NCBI GenBank assembly: GCA_025925615.1
Contig: JAICLN010000070.1
Span: 1 to 12,655, forward strand
DNA length: 12,655 bases
Reading direction: 5' to 3'
Source of the DNA: Actinomycetospora sp.
GTDB lineage: Bacteria > Actinomycetota > Actinomycetes > Mycobacteriales > Pseudonocardiaceae
The notes below the pieces were generated by a model. That model was given only the letters and a program-made list of their open reading frames with translations, had not been told where the DNA came from and did no database searches. Positions within the stretch are counted from its first letter, which is position 1. Every line of letters begins with the position of its first letter. Shown one piece after another: positions 1 to 7,781 of this stretch. A program made the translations under genes and the position numbers.

Positions 1-26
1 CTTTCCGGGGTTATAGCCCCGGAAAG
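1..26. repeat. Perfect inverted repeat, 10-bp arms
   Basis: The arms CTTTCCGGGG (1-10) and CCCCGGAAAG (17-26) are exact reverse complements around the 6-nt loop TTATAG. The near-symmetric A/T-rich loop between G and C runs makes the whole element almost palindromic. It could be a bidirectional terminator for a gene lying left of the window, or a regulatory dyad for the oxidoreductase that starts 42 bases later. There is no following T tract, and none is expected in such GC-rich genomes. The structure is seen directly; the function is inferred. Confidence 0.6.
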
Positions 27-33
27 TGCTCAC

Positions 34-48
34 GTGCGCGGAGCGCAC
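34..48 (+). repeat. Small hairpin upstream of the LLM oxidoreductase
   Basis: GTGCGC (34-39) and GCGCAC (43-48) form a 6-bp stem with the loop GGA, 19 bases before the ATG at 68. It lies inside the alternative N-terminal extension that would begin at the GTG at 26, and its presence slightly favours this stretch being untranslated leader. It may be chance in such GC-rich DNA. Confidence 0.3.
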
Positions 49-67
49 CTACCGGGCACCCGCCCCC

Positions 68-1024
68 ATGAGGATCGGCTACAAGCTCATCGCCGAGGCC
101 TACGGGCCCGCCGAGATGGTCCGCCAGTGCGTGCTCGCCGAGCAGGCCGGATTCGACTTCGTCGAGATCTCCGACCACTTCCACCCGTGGGTCTCCGAGC
201 AGCAGCACTCCGGGTTCGCCTGGTCGATGCTGGCGGCGATGGCCGCGAAGACCGAGCGCATCGAGCTCGCGACCGGCGTGACCTGCCCGTTCATCCGCTA
301 CCACCCGGCGGTGGTCGCGCAGGCCGCCGCAACGACGCAGCTGCTCGCTGACGGGCGCTTCACCCTCGGGGTCGGCTCGGGCGAGCAGCTCAACGAGCAC
401 GTCGTCGGGCAGGGCTGGCCCCCGGTGCACGTGCGCCACGAGATGTTCCGGGAGTCCCTGGAGATCATCCGGTTGCTGTGGCGAGGTGGGTACCGGAACT
501 ACGAAGGGAAGCACCTGACGCTGCAGGACGCGCGCGTCTTCGACCTCCCGGAGACGCTGCCGAAGATCGTCGTGGCGGCGGGCGGGCCCCGGGCGGCGGC
601 GCTCGCCGGCGAACTGGGCGACGGGCTGTTCACGACCGAGCCGCGCCACGACCTCGTCGAGACCTACGCTGAGGCCGGCGGCGACGGGCCGCGCTACGCC
701 GAGGTCCCGCTCGCCTACGCCGCCACCGAGCAGGAGGCCGCGCAGAGCGCCCGCGACCTCTTCCGCTTCGGGCTGACCGGGTGGAAGGTGCAGGCCGAGC
801 TGCCGAACCCGGTCAACTTCGACGCCGCGACGTCCTGGGTGACCCCGCAGCACATGCAGGAGGCCTTCGGCTGCGGGCCCGACACCGAGCGGCACGTCGC
901 GGTCACGCAGCCGTTCGTGGACGCCGGGTACGACCACCTCGCCCTGATCAACGCGGGCCCCGATGTCGACGGCTTCTTCGAGCACGCGTCGAACACGCTG
1001 ATCGGGCGGCTGCGCGCCCTCTAG
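68..1024 (+). CDS. F420-dependent LLM-class oxidoreductase (FGD-like)
   Basis: This 318-residue protein is predicted to be a cytosolic luciferase-like (TIM-barrel) flavin/F420 enzyme. The N-terminus MRIGYKLIAEAYGP, the segment SDHFHPW at about residues 35-41, the segment ATGVTCP at 68-74 and GSGEQLNEHVVG at about 103-114 are the family pattern I recall from the TIGR03557-type group related to F420-dependent glucose-6-phosphate dehydrogenase. The His/Asp of SDHFH and the Glu of GSGE fall where FGD has active-site residues, but the true substrate cannot be read from sequence. ATG at 68 is chosen because family members begin at MRIGYK. A GTG at 26 would add 14 unlikely residues and overlap the hairpin at 1-26. 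No strong Shine-Dalgarno precedes 68. The gene stands alone, and a terminator-like hairpin overlaps its stop. Confidence 0.9.
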   Translation: MRIGYKLIAEAYGPAEMVRQCVLAEQAGFDFVEISDHFHPWVSEQQHSGFAWSMLAAMAAKTERIELATGVTCPFIRYHPAVVAQAAATTQLLADGRFTLGVGSGEQLNEHVVGQGWPPVHVRHEMFRESLEIIRLLWRGGYRNYEGKHLTLQDARVFDLPETLPKIVVAAGGPRAAALAGELGDGLFTTEPRHDLVETYAEAGGDGPRYAEVPLAYAATEQEAAQSARDLFRFGLTGWKVQAELPNPVNFDAATSWVTPQHMQEAFGCGPDTERHVAVTQPFVDAGYDHLALINAGPDVDGFFEHASNTLIGRLRAL

Positions 1025-1062
1025 ACCGGCCACCGTCGGGCCGGTCCCCTCCCCCCGGGAGG
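1024..1062 (+). terminator. Hairpin terminator after the LLM oxidoreductase
   Basis: GACCGGCC (1024-1031) pairs with GGCCGGTC (1039-1046) over a 7-nt loop, starting on the last base of the stop codon. A second smaller stem, CCTCCC (1048-1053) with GGGAGG (1057-1062), follows directly. There is no T tract, so this would be the U-less hairpin type common in high-GC actinobacteria. Position and stem are seen; the terminating role is inferred. Confidence 0.55.
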
Positions 1063-1350
1063 ACCGATCCGACGGCTCCGCGACAGGCCCGGTCGTTCCA
1101 AACCGGGCGGTCTGCCTGTCGGGAAGTCTGCCGTCCGACGGCGGCCGTGAGGCAGACGTGAACGGTGGGGATCCGTTCGGCGGTCAACTCCACGCGCCGA
1201 GCGTCCACTCGGCGCGCTATCGCTGCCGCCGTCCGGACCTGGACGACCACCCGAGTGATGCCCGCCCGGCGTCGTCCCCCAGACGCCGGACACACCGGTG
1301 GTCCCCGTAATCTGGCGCGCGATGGCGATCAGGAAGCGGAGGGCCACCGG
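1063..1350 (+). promoter_or_regulatory. Gene-free, hairpin-rich region upstream of prfC
   Basis: No credible gene lies here. The stretch contains several exact inverted repeats: CGACAGGC (1081-1088) with GCCTGTCG (1114-1121), enclosing CCCGGT/ACCGGG (1088-1093/1102-1107); GTCTGCCT (1110-1117) with AGGCAGAC (1150-1157), which excludes the first pairing; CGCGCCGAG (1193-1201) with CTCGGCGCG (1208-1216); and CCGGCGTC (1266-1273) with GACGCCGG (1282-1289). A further dyad centred on CACCGGTG lies at 1288-1304. A possible -10 hexamer TAATCT sits at 1308-1313, but its -35 is poor. Whether the hairpins belong to a long prfC leader or lie upstream of its promoter is undecided. Confidence 0.5.
1308..1313 (+). 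promoter_or_regulatory. Possible -10 element for prfC
   Basis: TAATCT fits the TANNNT pattern of actinobacterial -10 boxes and would start transcription about 30 bases before the prfC ATG. The best upstream partner, CGGACA (1287-1292), gives only a 15-bp spacer, so the -35 is weak or absent. This is a low-confidence call. Confidence 0.25.
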
Positions 1351-2987
<1,637 letters not shown>

Positions 2988-2991
<4 letters not shown>

Positions 2992-3854
2992 GGACCACGA
3001 CCGGGACCCGGGCCCACGGTCTGCTGGGGCTGGCCGTGTCGATGCTGCTGATCGCCGGGGTGATCGTCGGGTGCTCGGGCTCGAGGGGCTCCGGGTCGGG
3101 CGGCTCGTCGGGCTCCGTCTCCACCGCGGAGGCGCCGGCCCTGACGGGTGCCCCGGACCCGGCCACGGTGCCCGCCCCGATCTGGCAGGCCAACCTGTCC
3201 GGGCCGAACCCGTTGGCCAACTTCCGCAACACCCCCTACAACAACGACGGCGCGCCGCCGCCCACCATCGTCGACGCGCCCGGCGTCTCCGGCGCCAAGG
3301 CCGTCCGCTACACGGTGCCCGGCGGCGGGAAGCGCACCGAGCTCGAGCCGCAGGTCCCGTCGTACAAGGAGGGCGACGACGCGTACTTCGGTTTCGCGTG
3401 GAACCTCCCCGCCGACTTCCCGGTGAACGCCGACGGCTGGCAGGTCGTCGCGCAGTGGAAGAACGACGGCGACGGCAGCCCGCCCATCGAGGTCAAGGTC
3501 GACCACGGGCAGTTCGTCCTCGACGGCGGCGCGGGCGGCGACGACCCGAGGCAGAACTACTTCACCCAGCCGATCGGACCGGCCGTCACCGGCCAGCAGA
3601 CCGACATCGTGCTGCACGTCCACTTCTCGACCGACCCGTCGAAGGCCCAGGTCGACGCCTGGATGAACGGCCAGAAGCGCGTCGACGCCTTCCGGCCCCC
3701 GGGCGGCACCCGCTACGCCAACGAGGACTCCTACCTCAAGACCGGCATCTACCGGGACACCGCGATCGACCAGACCGCCGTGCTCTACCTCGTCGACGCG
3801 CGGGTGGCCAGGAGCTACGACTCCGCGGCGGCGCTGGTGGGCCCGCGGAGCTGA
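2988..3854 (+). CDS. Secreted lipoprotein, polysaccharide lyase / heparin lyase-like
   Basis: This is a 288-residue exported protein. The N-terminus has Arg residues, a hydrophobic stretch (about 11-28) and a lipobox ending IVGC with Cys29, so it should be a diacylglyceryl-anchored lipoprotein on the outer face of the membrane. A Gly/Ser-rich linker (about 30-60) follows. The rest resembles the jelly-roll polysaccharide-lyase fold (heparin lyase I-like, Pfam PF14099): an RTEL-like segment (KRTELEP), YFGFAWNLPADFP, WQVVAQWKNDG, and a late GIYRD block as in strand-bound glycan sites. Many enzymes of the fold have a His after QW; here it is Lys, so catalysis is uncertain and it may only bind glycan. 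The GTG start overlaps the prfC stop (GTGA), and this is the only start that keeps the signal peptide at the N-terminus. It converges with the next gene across 38 bases. Confidence 0.8.
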
Positions 3855-3892
3855 ATCCTCGTCGGGGATGGGTCCTCACGGGGTTCGGGCAC

Positions 3893-4285
3893 TCAGCCGC
3901 GGTGGGCCCCCGGCGGGAGACCGCGCGGGGACAGGGCGGCGTTGATGACGCGGCTGAGTCCCTCGGGGTCGTCGACCTCGACGACCACCCGGTGGAACGG
4001 GACGCCGCGCAGGTAGATCGCGAGCAGCGTCGTCGCGGCGTGCACCATCCACAGCTGGCGGCGCTCACCGACCCCGTAGGCCCCGGCGCGCAGCATGCCC
4101 GGCACCGAGATGCCGGGCAGGTGCATCCGCGGGCTCGCGGCGACCGCAACGCGCCGGCCGAGGGTCCGCGCCCCGAGCACGCGGTCGATCGGCAGGAAGA
4201 CCCCGCCGCGGCACGCGTAGACCCGGTCGCGCCCGGTGAAGCGCAGGAGGACACCGTACTCGGTCACCCTCGTCTGCACGGACAT
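3893..4285 (-). CDS. Small conserved protein, PH-like beta fold
   Basis: This is a 130-residue protein without signal peptide. Alternating hydrophobic strands (YGVLLRFTG, VYACRGGVFLPID), a central PGISVPGMLRAGAYG segment, a short strand pair (RQLWMVHAATTLLAIYL) and the ending FHRVVVEVDDPEGLSRVINAAL resemble small actinobacterial proteins I recall as bacterial PH-domain-like. In those, a diacidic VDDPE turn precedes the closing helix. That assignment is by pattern only, and no biochemical function can be given. ATG 4285 is chosen because a strong purine-rich Shine-Dalgarno (GGGGAGGGGG) lies seven bases upstream; the frame could extend to a GTG at 4321 through low-complexity residues. It lies downstream of the Ala-rich small gene on the same strand, separated by a terminator-like hairpin, so it may have its own promoter. 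Confidence 0.75.
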   Translation of the reverse strand: MSVQTRVTEYGVLLRFTGRDRVYACRGGVFLPIDRVLGARTLGRRVAVAASPRMHLPGISVPGMLRAGAYGVGERRQLWMVHAATTLLAIYLRGVPFHRVVVEVDDPEGLSRVINAALSPRGLPPGAHRG

Positions 4286-4323
4286 CGCGCGGCCCCCTCC
4301 CCGCTGCCGATCCACCGCCACCG

Positions 4324-4341
4324 GTCCCGCTCACGCGGGAC
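4324..4341 (-). terminator. Hairpin after the Ala-rich small gene
   Basis: GTCCCGC (4324-4330) and GCGGGAC (4335-4341) form a perfect 7-bp stem with a 4-nt loop. On the minus strand it begins five bases after the stop codon of the Ala-rich gene. No T run follows. It is a likely intrinsic or partial terminator between two minus-strand genes. Confidence 0.45.
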
Positions 4342-4346
4342 GGGGC

Positions 4347-4655
4347 TCACTCCTCACGGTCGGCCCGGGCCGAGGACTGCTCGTACGCCTGCTCCGCGGC
4401 GCGCCGCGCGTCGTCGTACCCCTTCTTCACCGCGTCCTGCCCGTCGTCGTGGGCCTCCGCGACGGCCTTCTCGGCCTCCTTCGCGGCGTCGGCGAGCGCG
4501 CGTTCCGCGTCCGCCGCGACGGTCGCGATGTCCGGTCCGGCGGCCTCCCCGGATGCGGCAGGAGCCGGGGCGGCGTGCTCCGGGGTGGCGGCACCGGAGG
4601 GCTGGTCCTCGCTCGTCGACGACCCCGAGGGCGGGGTCGGAGTCGATGACGTCAC
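4347..4655 (-). CDS. Small Ala-rich, charged helical protein, unknown function
   Basis: This is a predicted 102-residue protein I do not recognise. The first 40 residues are Ser/Thr/Pro/Ala-rich and likely disordered. Residues 43-100 are a single Ala-rich, highly charged helix (ATVAADAERALADAAKE, then KAVAEAHDDGQDAVKKGY and DARRAAEQAYEQ), with Ala spaced as in helical or coiled-coil segments and a gap near the Gly79. It has no signal peptide and no Cys. The GTG at 4655 is preferred because GGAGA lies about eight bases upstream. The frame stays open to 4982, but that extension is Arg/Pro/Gly-rich, like non-coding high-GC sequence, and would run through the palindrome at 4687-4708. The protein could be a surface or DNA-associated helical protein; low complexity makes homology weak. 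It is probably a real gene, judging by the start signal and following hairpin. Confidence 0.55.
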   Translation of the reverse strand: MTSSTPTPPSGSSTSEDQPSGAATPEHAAPAPAASGEAAGPDIATVAADAERALADAAKEAEKAVAEAHDDGQDAVKKGYDDARRAAEQAYEQSSARADREE

Positions 4656-4686
4656 TGCGCGTCTCCGTGGCTCGGTCCGGGACCGG

Positions 4687-4708
4687 GCAGCGCAACCGGT
4701 TGCGCTGC
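4687..4708. promoter_or_regulatory. 22-bp perfect palindrome, candidate operator
   Basis: The half-site GCAGCGCAACC (4687-4697) is followed immediately by its exact reverse complement (4698-4708), with no spacer. The core GCAACCGGTTGC, with a central CG step, resembles the operator style of LacI-family repressors. It lies 32 bp upstream of the Ala-rich gene start and about 295 bp upstream of the kinase operon, inside a divergent promoter region. No regulator gene of that family is in the window. The symmetry is seen; the operator role is inferred. Confidence 0.6.
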
Positions 4709-4715
4709 GACCGCT

Positions 4716-4735
4716 CCGGACGGGGGTACGTCCGG
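4716..4735. repeat. Hairpin next to the palindrome
   Basis: CCGGACG (4716-4722) pairs with CGTCCGG (4729-4735) over a 6-nt loop. It lies 7 bp from the 22-bp palindrome, so the two dyads form a compact block. It may be a second protein site or an RNA hairpin; no function is assigned. Confidence 0.35.
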
Positions 4736-5002
4736 CCAGCATCGCACCTTCCGGTCGATCCGGCGCAGGGGGCCCGTCCCGGGGACCGCTCGGCGACGGG
4801 ACGCCCCCGCATGCCCCCGGACGCGTCCGCCGGTCGCCGACGCGAGGTCGCCCGTCCGCCGCCCCGAGTGCCGTGCTGCGGGTCTCTGGGAGCGGCACAG
4901 CACAGAGGTATCGTGCCCGGAGGAGTCCCGGAGGGCCACGGACCTCGACGGAGGGCGTCGGGGCGAGCGGGTGCCGGGTCACCCGCGTACGGGGAGCACG
5001 CG
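4736..5002 (+). other. Rest of divergent intergenic region before the kinase operon
   Basis: No gene is supported here. The stretch ends with a 7-bp-stem hairpin, GCGGGTG (4967-4973) with CACCCGC (4980-4986), just before the Shine-Dalgarno GGGGAG (4991-4996) of the kinase gene. Folding there could limit ribosome access. A weak -10-like TATCGT at 4909-4914 has no good -35. Together with 4656-4735 this is the divergent promoter region between the Ala-rich gene and the kinase operon. Confidence 0.4.
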
Positions 5003-6073
5003 GTGGAACACCAGAGCACGGTCGGCGGCCGCCGCGGTCTGCGGCCCGCGGCCGGGCGTCACACCCCGGACGAGCTCCTGACGCGCGCCGCGGCCCTGTT
5101 CCCGGAGACCCGCCGCTGGTGCCCGTCCTGCGACGCCCCCGTCGGTCGTGCGCGTGACGGGCGTCCGGGCCGCCTGCGCGGGACGTGTGCGCACTGCCGC
5201 CGGCCGTTCGACCTCACGCCGGGACTGACGCCGGGCACCGTCGTCGGCGGCCGCTGGCGGGTCACCGGGCTGCTCGCGCGCGGTGGCGACTGGCTCTGGA
5301 CGGCGGTCGGGGACCACGGTGAGCCCGTCGTCCTCGCCCCCCGCCGCGACGGCGACGCCGTGACGGCGACGCTGCTGCGTGGCCACGGCCACCCCGCCCT
5401 GGTCGGGCTCCGCGACGTGGTCGGGCACGCCGGGTCGGTGTACCTGGTGCTCGACCGCGTCGAGGGGGTCCCGGCCCGCGGACCGGCGGACCCCGCCACT
5501 GCGGCCGCCGTCGTGCTGGGGATCGCGCCCGCCGTGGCGCACCTGCACGCGCTCGGGCTGCTGCACGCCGACCTCAAGCCCGGCAACGTGCTCTGCGGTC
5601 CGGCCGGGCCGGTGCTGATCGACCTGGGCTCGGTGCGCCGGCTCGACGACCGCGTCAGCCCGGTGTGGGGCACCGAGGGGTTCCTCGCGCCCGAGATCGC
5701 CCCGGGCGGGGCGGGCCCGTCGGTCGCGTCCGAGGTGTACGCGCTGGCCCGCACCCTCGACGTCCTGCTCGGCCGCCCGGTCCGACCCCAGCTCGCCCCG
5801 CGCACCTCCGGCGCCGCGACCGTCCTGGACCCGGTGATCGCGCGGGCCACCGCGGCCGATCCCGCCCGTCGCCACGGCGACGTCGGGGCCCTTGCCGCGG
5901 ACCTCCGCGCGGCGCTGCGCACCGATCGGGAGGAACCTCCCGGGCGTCCCGGCGTGGGTGGGACGGCCGGCCGCGGGGCCGTGCACCAAGATGTCCCCCA
6001 CGCCGACGACTCCGGCGACGATCATCCCGGGGTCCGCCCCGCGCCCGCCCCACGAGGAGCCTTCCCGACGTGA
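5003..6073 (+). CDS. PknG-like Ser/Thr protein kinase with N-terminal zinc ribbon
   Basis: This 356-residue protein is predicted to be cytosolic, with no membrane segment. Residues 40-65 hold a CPSC/CAHC four-cysteine zinc ribbon or rubredoxin-like knuckle. The kinase domain covers about 80-306. The catalytic loop HADLKPGN (188-195), the metal motif as IDLG (206-209) instead of DFG, and GTEGFLAPE (223-231) match PknG-type kinases, which also read IDLG. The N-lobe is unusual: where PknG has PVVLK, this protein reads EPVVLAP, so the beta-3 lysine seems absent, and the alpha-C region is shortened. No TPR domain follows; residues 306-356 are a low-complexity tail. The GTG start is supported by GGGGAG six bases upstream. 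It overlaps the phosphatase gene by 4 bp (GTGA). It is likely the kinase of a phosphorylation switch, or a pseudokinase if the lysine is truly missing. Confidence 0.85.
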   Translation: MEHQSTVGGRRGLRPAAGRHTPDELLTRAAALFPETRRWCPSCDAPVGRARDGRPGRLRGTCAHCRRPFDLTPGLTPGTVVGGRWRVTGLLARGGDWLWTAVGDHGEPVVLAPRRDGDAVTATLLRGHGHPALVGLRDVVGHAGSVYLVLDRVEGVPARGPADPATAAAVVLGIAPAVAHLHALGLLHADLKPGNVLCGPAGPVLIDLGSVRRLDDRVSPVWGTEGFLAPEIAPGGAGPSVASEVYALARTLDVLLGRPVRPQLAPRTSGAATVLDPVIARATAADPARRHGDVGALAADLRAALRTDREEPPGRPGVGGTAGRGAVHQDVPHADDSGDDHPGVRPAPAPRGAFPT

Positions 6074-7344
6074 CCGAGTCCTCCGCGCCGCCGTCCGCGA
6101 CGAACGGCTCCGACGACCCGGGCCCCGAGCACTCGAGCCCCGGCCCGCCGACGCCGCCGTCGGGGACCCCCGTGCCCGATGCCGCCGACCCGGCGGCCGA
6201 GGACGTGCGCGATCCGGACCCGACCGGCGGGGTCCCCGTCCAGTCCGTCGGGCCGGCCGGGACCGCGGGCGAGCACACCGACCTGCGTGCGGTGCTCGAG
6301 GCGACCCGCACGGAGATCGAGGAGGCCGACTGCCCCGAGTGCGGCGCCGGTGCCGACCAGGCCGTCGAGGGGGCGTGCGGGAACTGCGGGACGCGGCGCC
6401 CCGCGGCGCGCGACCACGTCGAGTTCCGCCTCGGGCCGGGGGCCTCGGTCACCGACCGCGGACTGCGGCGGCGACGCAACGAGGACGCGTGTGCGCTCGG
6501 TCGGATCGCGACCCCGTACGGCGAGGTGCTCCTGGGCGCCGTGTGCGACGGGGTGGCCTCCGCCCGCCGCGGCGACGAGGCCTCGCTGGCCGCGGCGGAG
6601 GCGGCCGTGGCCGCCGTCCTGACCCGCGTGGCCGCGCACGGCGACGGGCGTGCGGGCCTCGACACCCTCGCCGCGACCGCGGCGGGAGCGGCGGCCGAGG
6701 CCGCCGCGGACCTGGTGCGCTACGGCGCCGACCCGGCCGACCCGCCGGCGACCACCTACACCGGGGCGGTCACCCGGGCCGGGTCCGCCGTGGTCTCGTG
6801 GGTCGGCGACAGCCGGGTGTACTGGCTCGCCTCCGACGGCACCTCGCAGCTGCTGTCCACCGACGACTCGTGGGCGGAGGAGATCGCGGCCGCCGGCGTG
6901 ATGACGCGGGAGCAGGCGCACGCCGACCGCCGCGCCCACGTGCTCACCCGTTGGCTCGGCCACGACTCCCCCGAGGGACCGGCCCGCGCCCGCCGCTTCC
7001 GGCCGGCCGGGCCGGGCTACCTGCTGCTGTGCAGCGACGGCATCTGGAACCACATCCCGGATGCCGACCGGCTGGCAGGCCTCCTGACCGGGGAGGACGT
7101 CCTCGCCGACGCGCGCGCCCTCGTGGACGCGGCCCTGGCCGACGGGGGCCACGACAACGCCACGGTGGCGCTGCTGCCCCTCGACCCCTCCGACGGCGGC
7201 GGGGAGTGGGAGCCGCGCCCGGACGGCAGCGACGACACCGGGCCGATCCTCATCCCGCTCGACGGCGACGACGACCTGGACGGCGACGACCCGGGCGACG
7301 ACGCCACGGCCACCGTCGACCCCTCCCGGTCCGGGCGGACGTGA
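6070..7344 (+). CDS. PP2C-family Ser/Thr protein phosphatase with zinc ribbon
   Basis: This 424-residue metal-dependent phosphatase presumably reverses phosphorylation by the upstream kinase. Residues 1-80 are Pro/Ser/Asp-rich and disordered. Residues 88-106 form a four-cysteine zinc ribbon (CPEC, then CGNC). The PP2C domain runs from about 117 to 370 with its metal-binding blocks: RRRNEDA (134-140), CDGVAS (159-164), WVGDSRVYW (244-252), CSDGIWN (321-327) and GHDNATV (360-366). The aspartates Asp160, Asp323 and Asp362 are present, so it should be active. The last 45 residues are Asp/Gly-rich and acidic. The GTG start overlaps the kinase stop and has GAGGAG about ten bases upstream; the GTGA overlap with the FHA gene at the other end shows tight coupling. 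A ribbon in both kinase and phosphatase suggests a shared partner or metal-dependent docking. Confidence 0.93.
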   Translation: MTESSAPPSATNGSDDPGPEHSSPGPPTPPSGTPVPDAADPAAEDVRDPDPTGGVPVQSVGPAGTAGEHTDLRAVLEATRTEIEEADCPECGAGADQAVEGACGNCGTRRPAARDHVEFRLGPGASVTDRGLRRRRNEDACALGRIATPYGEVLLGAVCDGVASARRGDEASLAAAEAAVAAVLTRVAAHGDGRAGLDTLAATAAGAAAEAAADLVRYGADPADPPATTYTGAVTRAGSAVVSWVGDSRVYWLASDGTSQLLSTDDSWAEEIAAAGVMTREQAHADRRAHVLTRWLGHDSPEGPARARRFRPAGPGYLLLCSDGIWNHIPDADRLAGLLTGEDVLADARALVDAALADGGHDNATVALLPLDPSDGGGEWEPRPDGSDDTGPILIPLDGDDDLDGDDPGDDATATVDPSRSGRT

Positions 7345-7781
7345 CGGGCTGGATCGCGCGGGTGTGGGCCGACCGGGACCACTTCGAGCTCGTCCGGGCC
7401 CGCGCCGACCCGGCCGAACGGCTCGAGCTGCCGAACTTCCCGACCGACCCCGCCGAGTTCGAGGTCCCGCTGCGCGGTGACGAGATCCGCATCGGACGGC
7501 GCGGGGTCCCCGACGACCGGCCCGTCGCGGCCACGCCCGATGCCGACGCCCCCGGGATCGACCTCACCGGCCCGCCGCGGGATCCGGGCGTCTCCCACCT
7601 GCACGCGGTGCTGCTCGCCGTCGGGCCGGACCGCTGGGTCGTCCTCGACGCCGGGTCCACCAACGGGACCTCGGTGAACTACGCCGCGGAGCGGCTCGAG
7701 CCCGGGACCCCGGTCCCGCTGGACTCCGGCGACAGCATCCACGTCGGCGCGTGGACCACCATCACCGTCGAACGGCGATGA
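7341..7781 (+). CDS. FHA-domain phosphothreonine-binding protein
   Basis: This 146-residue cytosolic protein has an N-terminal strand-helix segment (VTGWIARVWADRDHFE) and an FHA domain from about residue 41 to the end. The diagnostic residues are present: IRIGRR (49-54), PGVSHLHAVL (82-91) and LDAGSTNGTSVN (102-113). Gly52, Arg53, Ser85, His88 and Asn108 fall where FHA domains contact phosphothreonine. It most likely reads a phosphorylated form of the kinase or of its substrate. The GTG start overlaps the phosphatase stop (GTGA). The last 20 bp overlap the 3' end of the minus-strand GtrA gene, with no terminator visible between them. No vWA partner, common beside such genes in related systems, occurs in the window. 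Confidence 0.92.
   Translation: MTGWIARVWADRDHFELVRARADPAERLELPNFPTDPAEFEVPLRGDEIRIGRRGVPDDRPVAATPDADAPGIDLTGPPRDPGVSHLHAVLLAVGPDRWVVLDAGSTNGTSVNYAAERLEPGTPVPLDSGDSIHVGAWTTITVERR

Noticed and set aside
4909..4914. TATCGT as -10 of the kinase operon
   Set aside because: The -35 at the right spacing (CTGGGA) matches only three of six consensus positions, so it is mentioned only within the region entry.
4656..4982. N-terminal extension of the Ala-rich protein
   Set aside because: Composition is that of non-coding high-GC DNA, it crosses the 22-bp palindrome, and a Shine-Dalgarno supports the shorter start at 4655.
3071..5002. Long upstream extension of the kinase reading frame
   Set aside because: The frame is open by GC bias only. 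The translation is Arg/Pro/Gly-rich, runs through the lipoprotein and two minus-strand genes, and a good Shine-Dalgarno supports GTG 5003.
5892..7340. Upstream extension of the FHA frame through the phosphatase gene
   Set aside because: It is an Arg/Pro-rich shadow of the PP2C gene; the GTGA start at 7341 gives a complete FHA protein.
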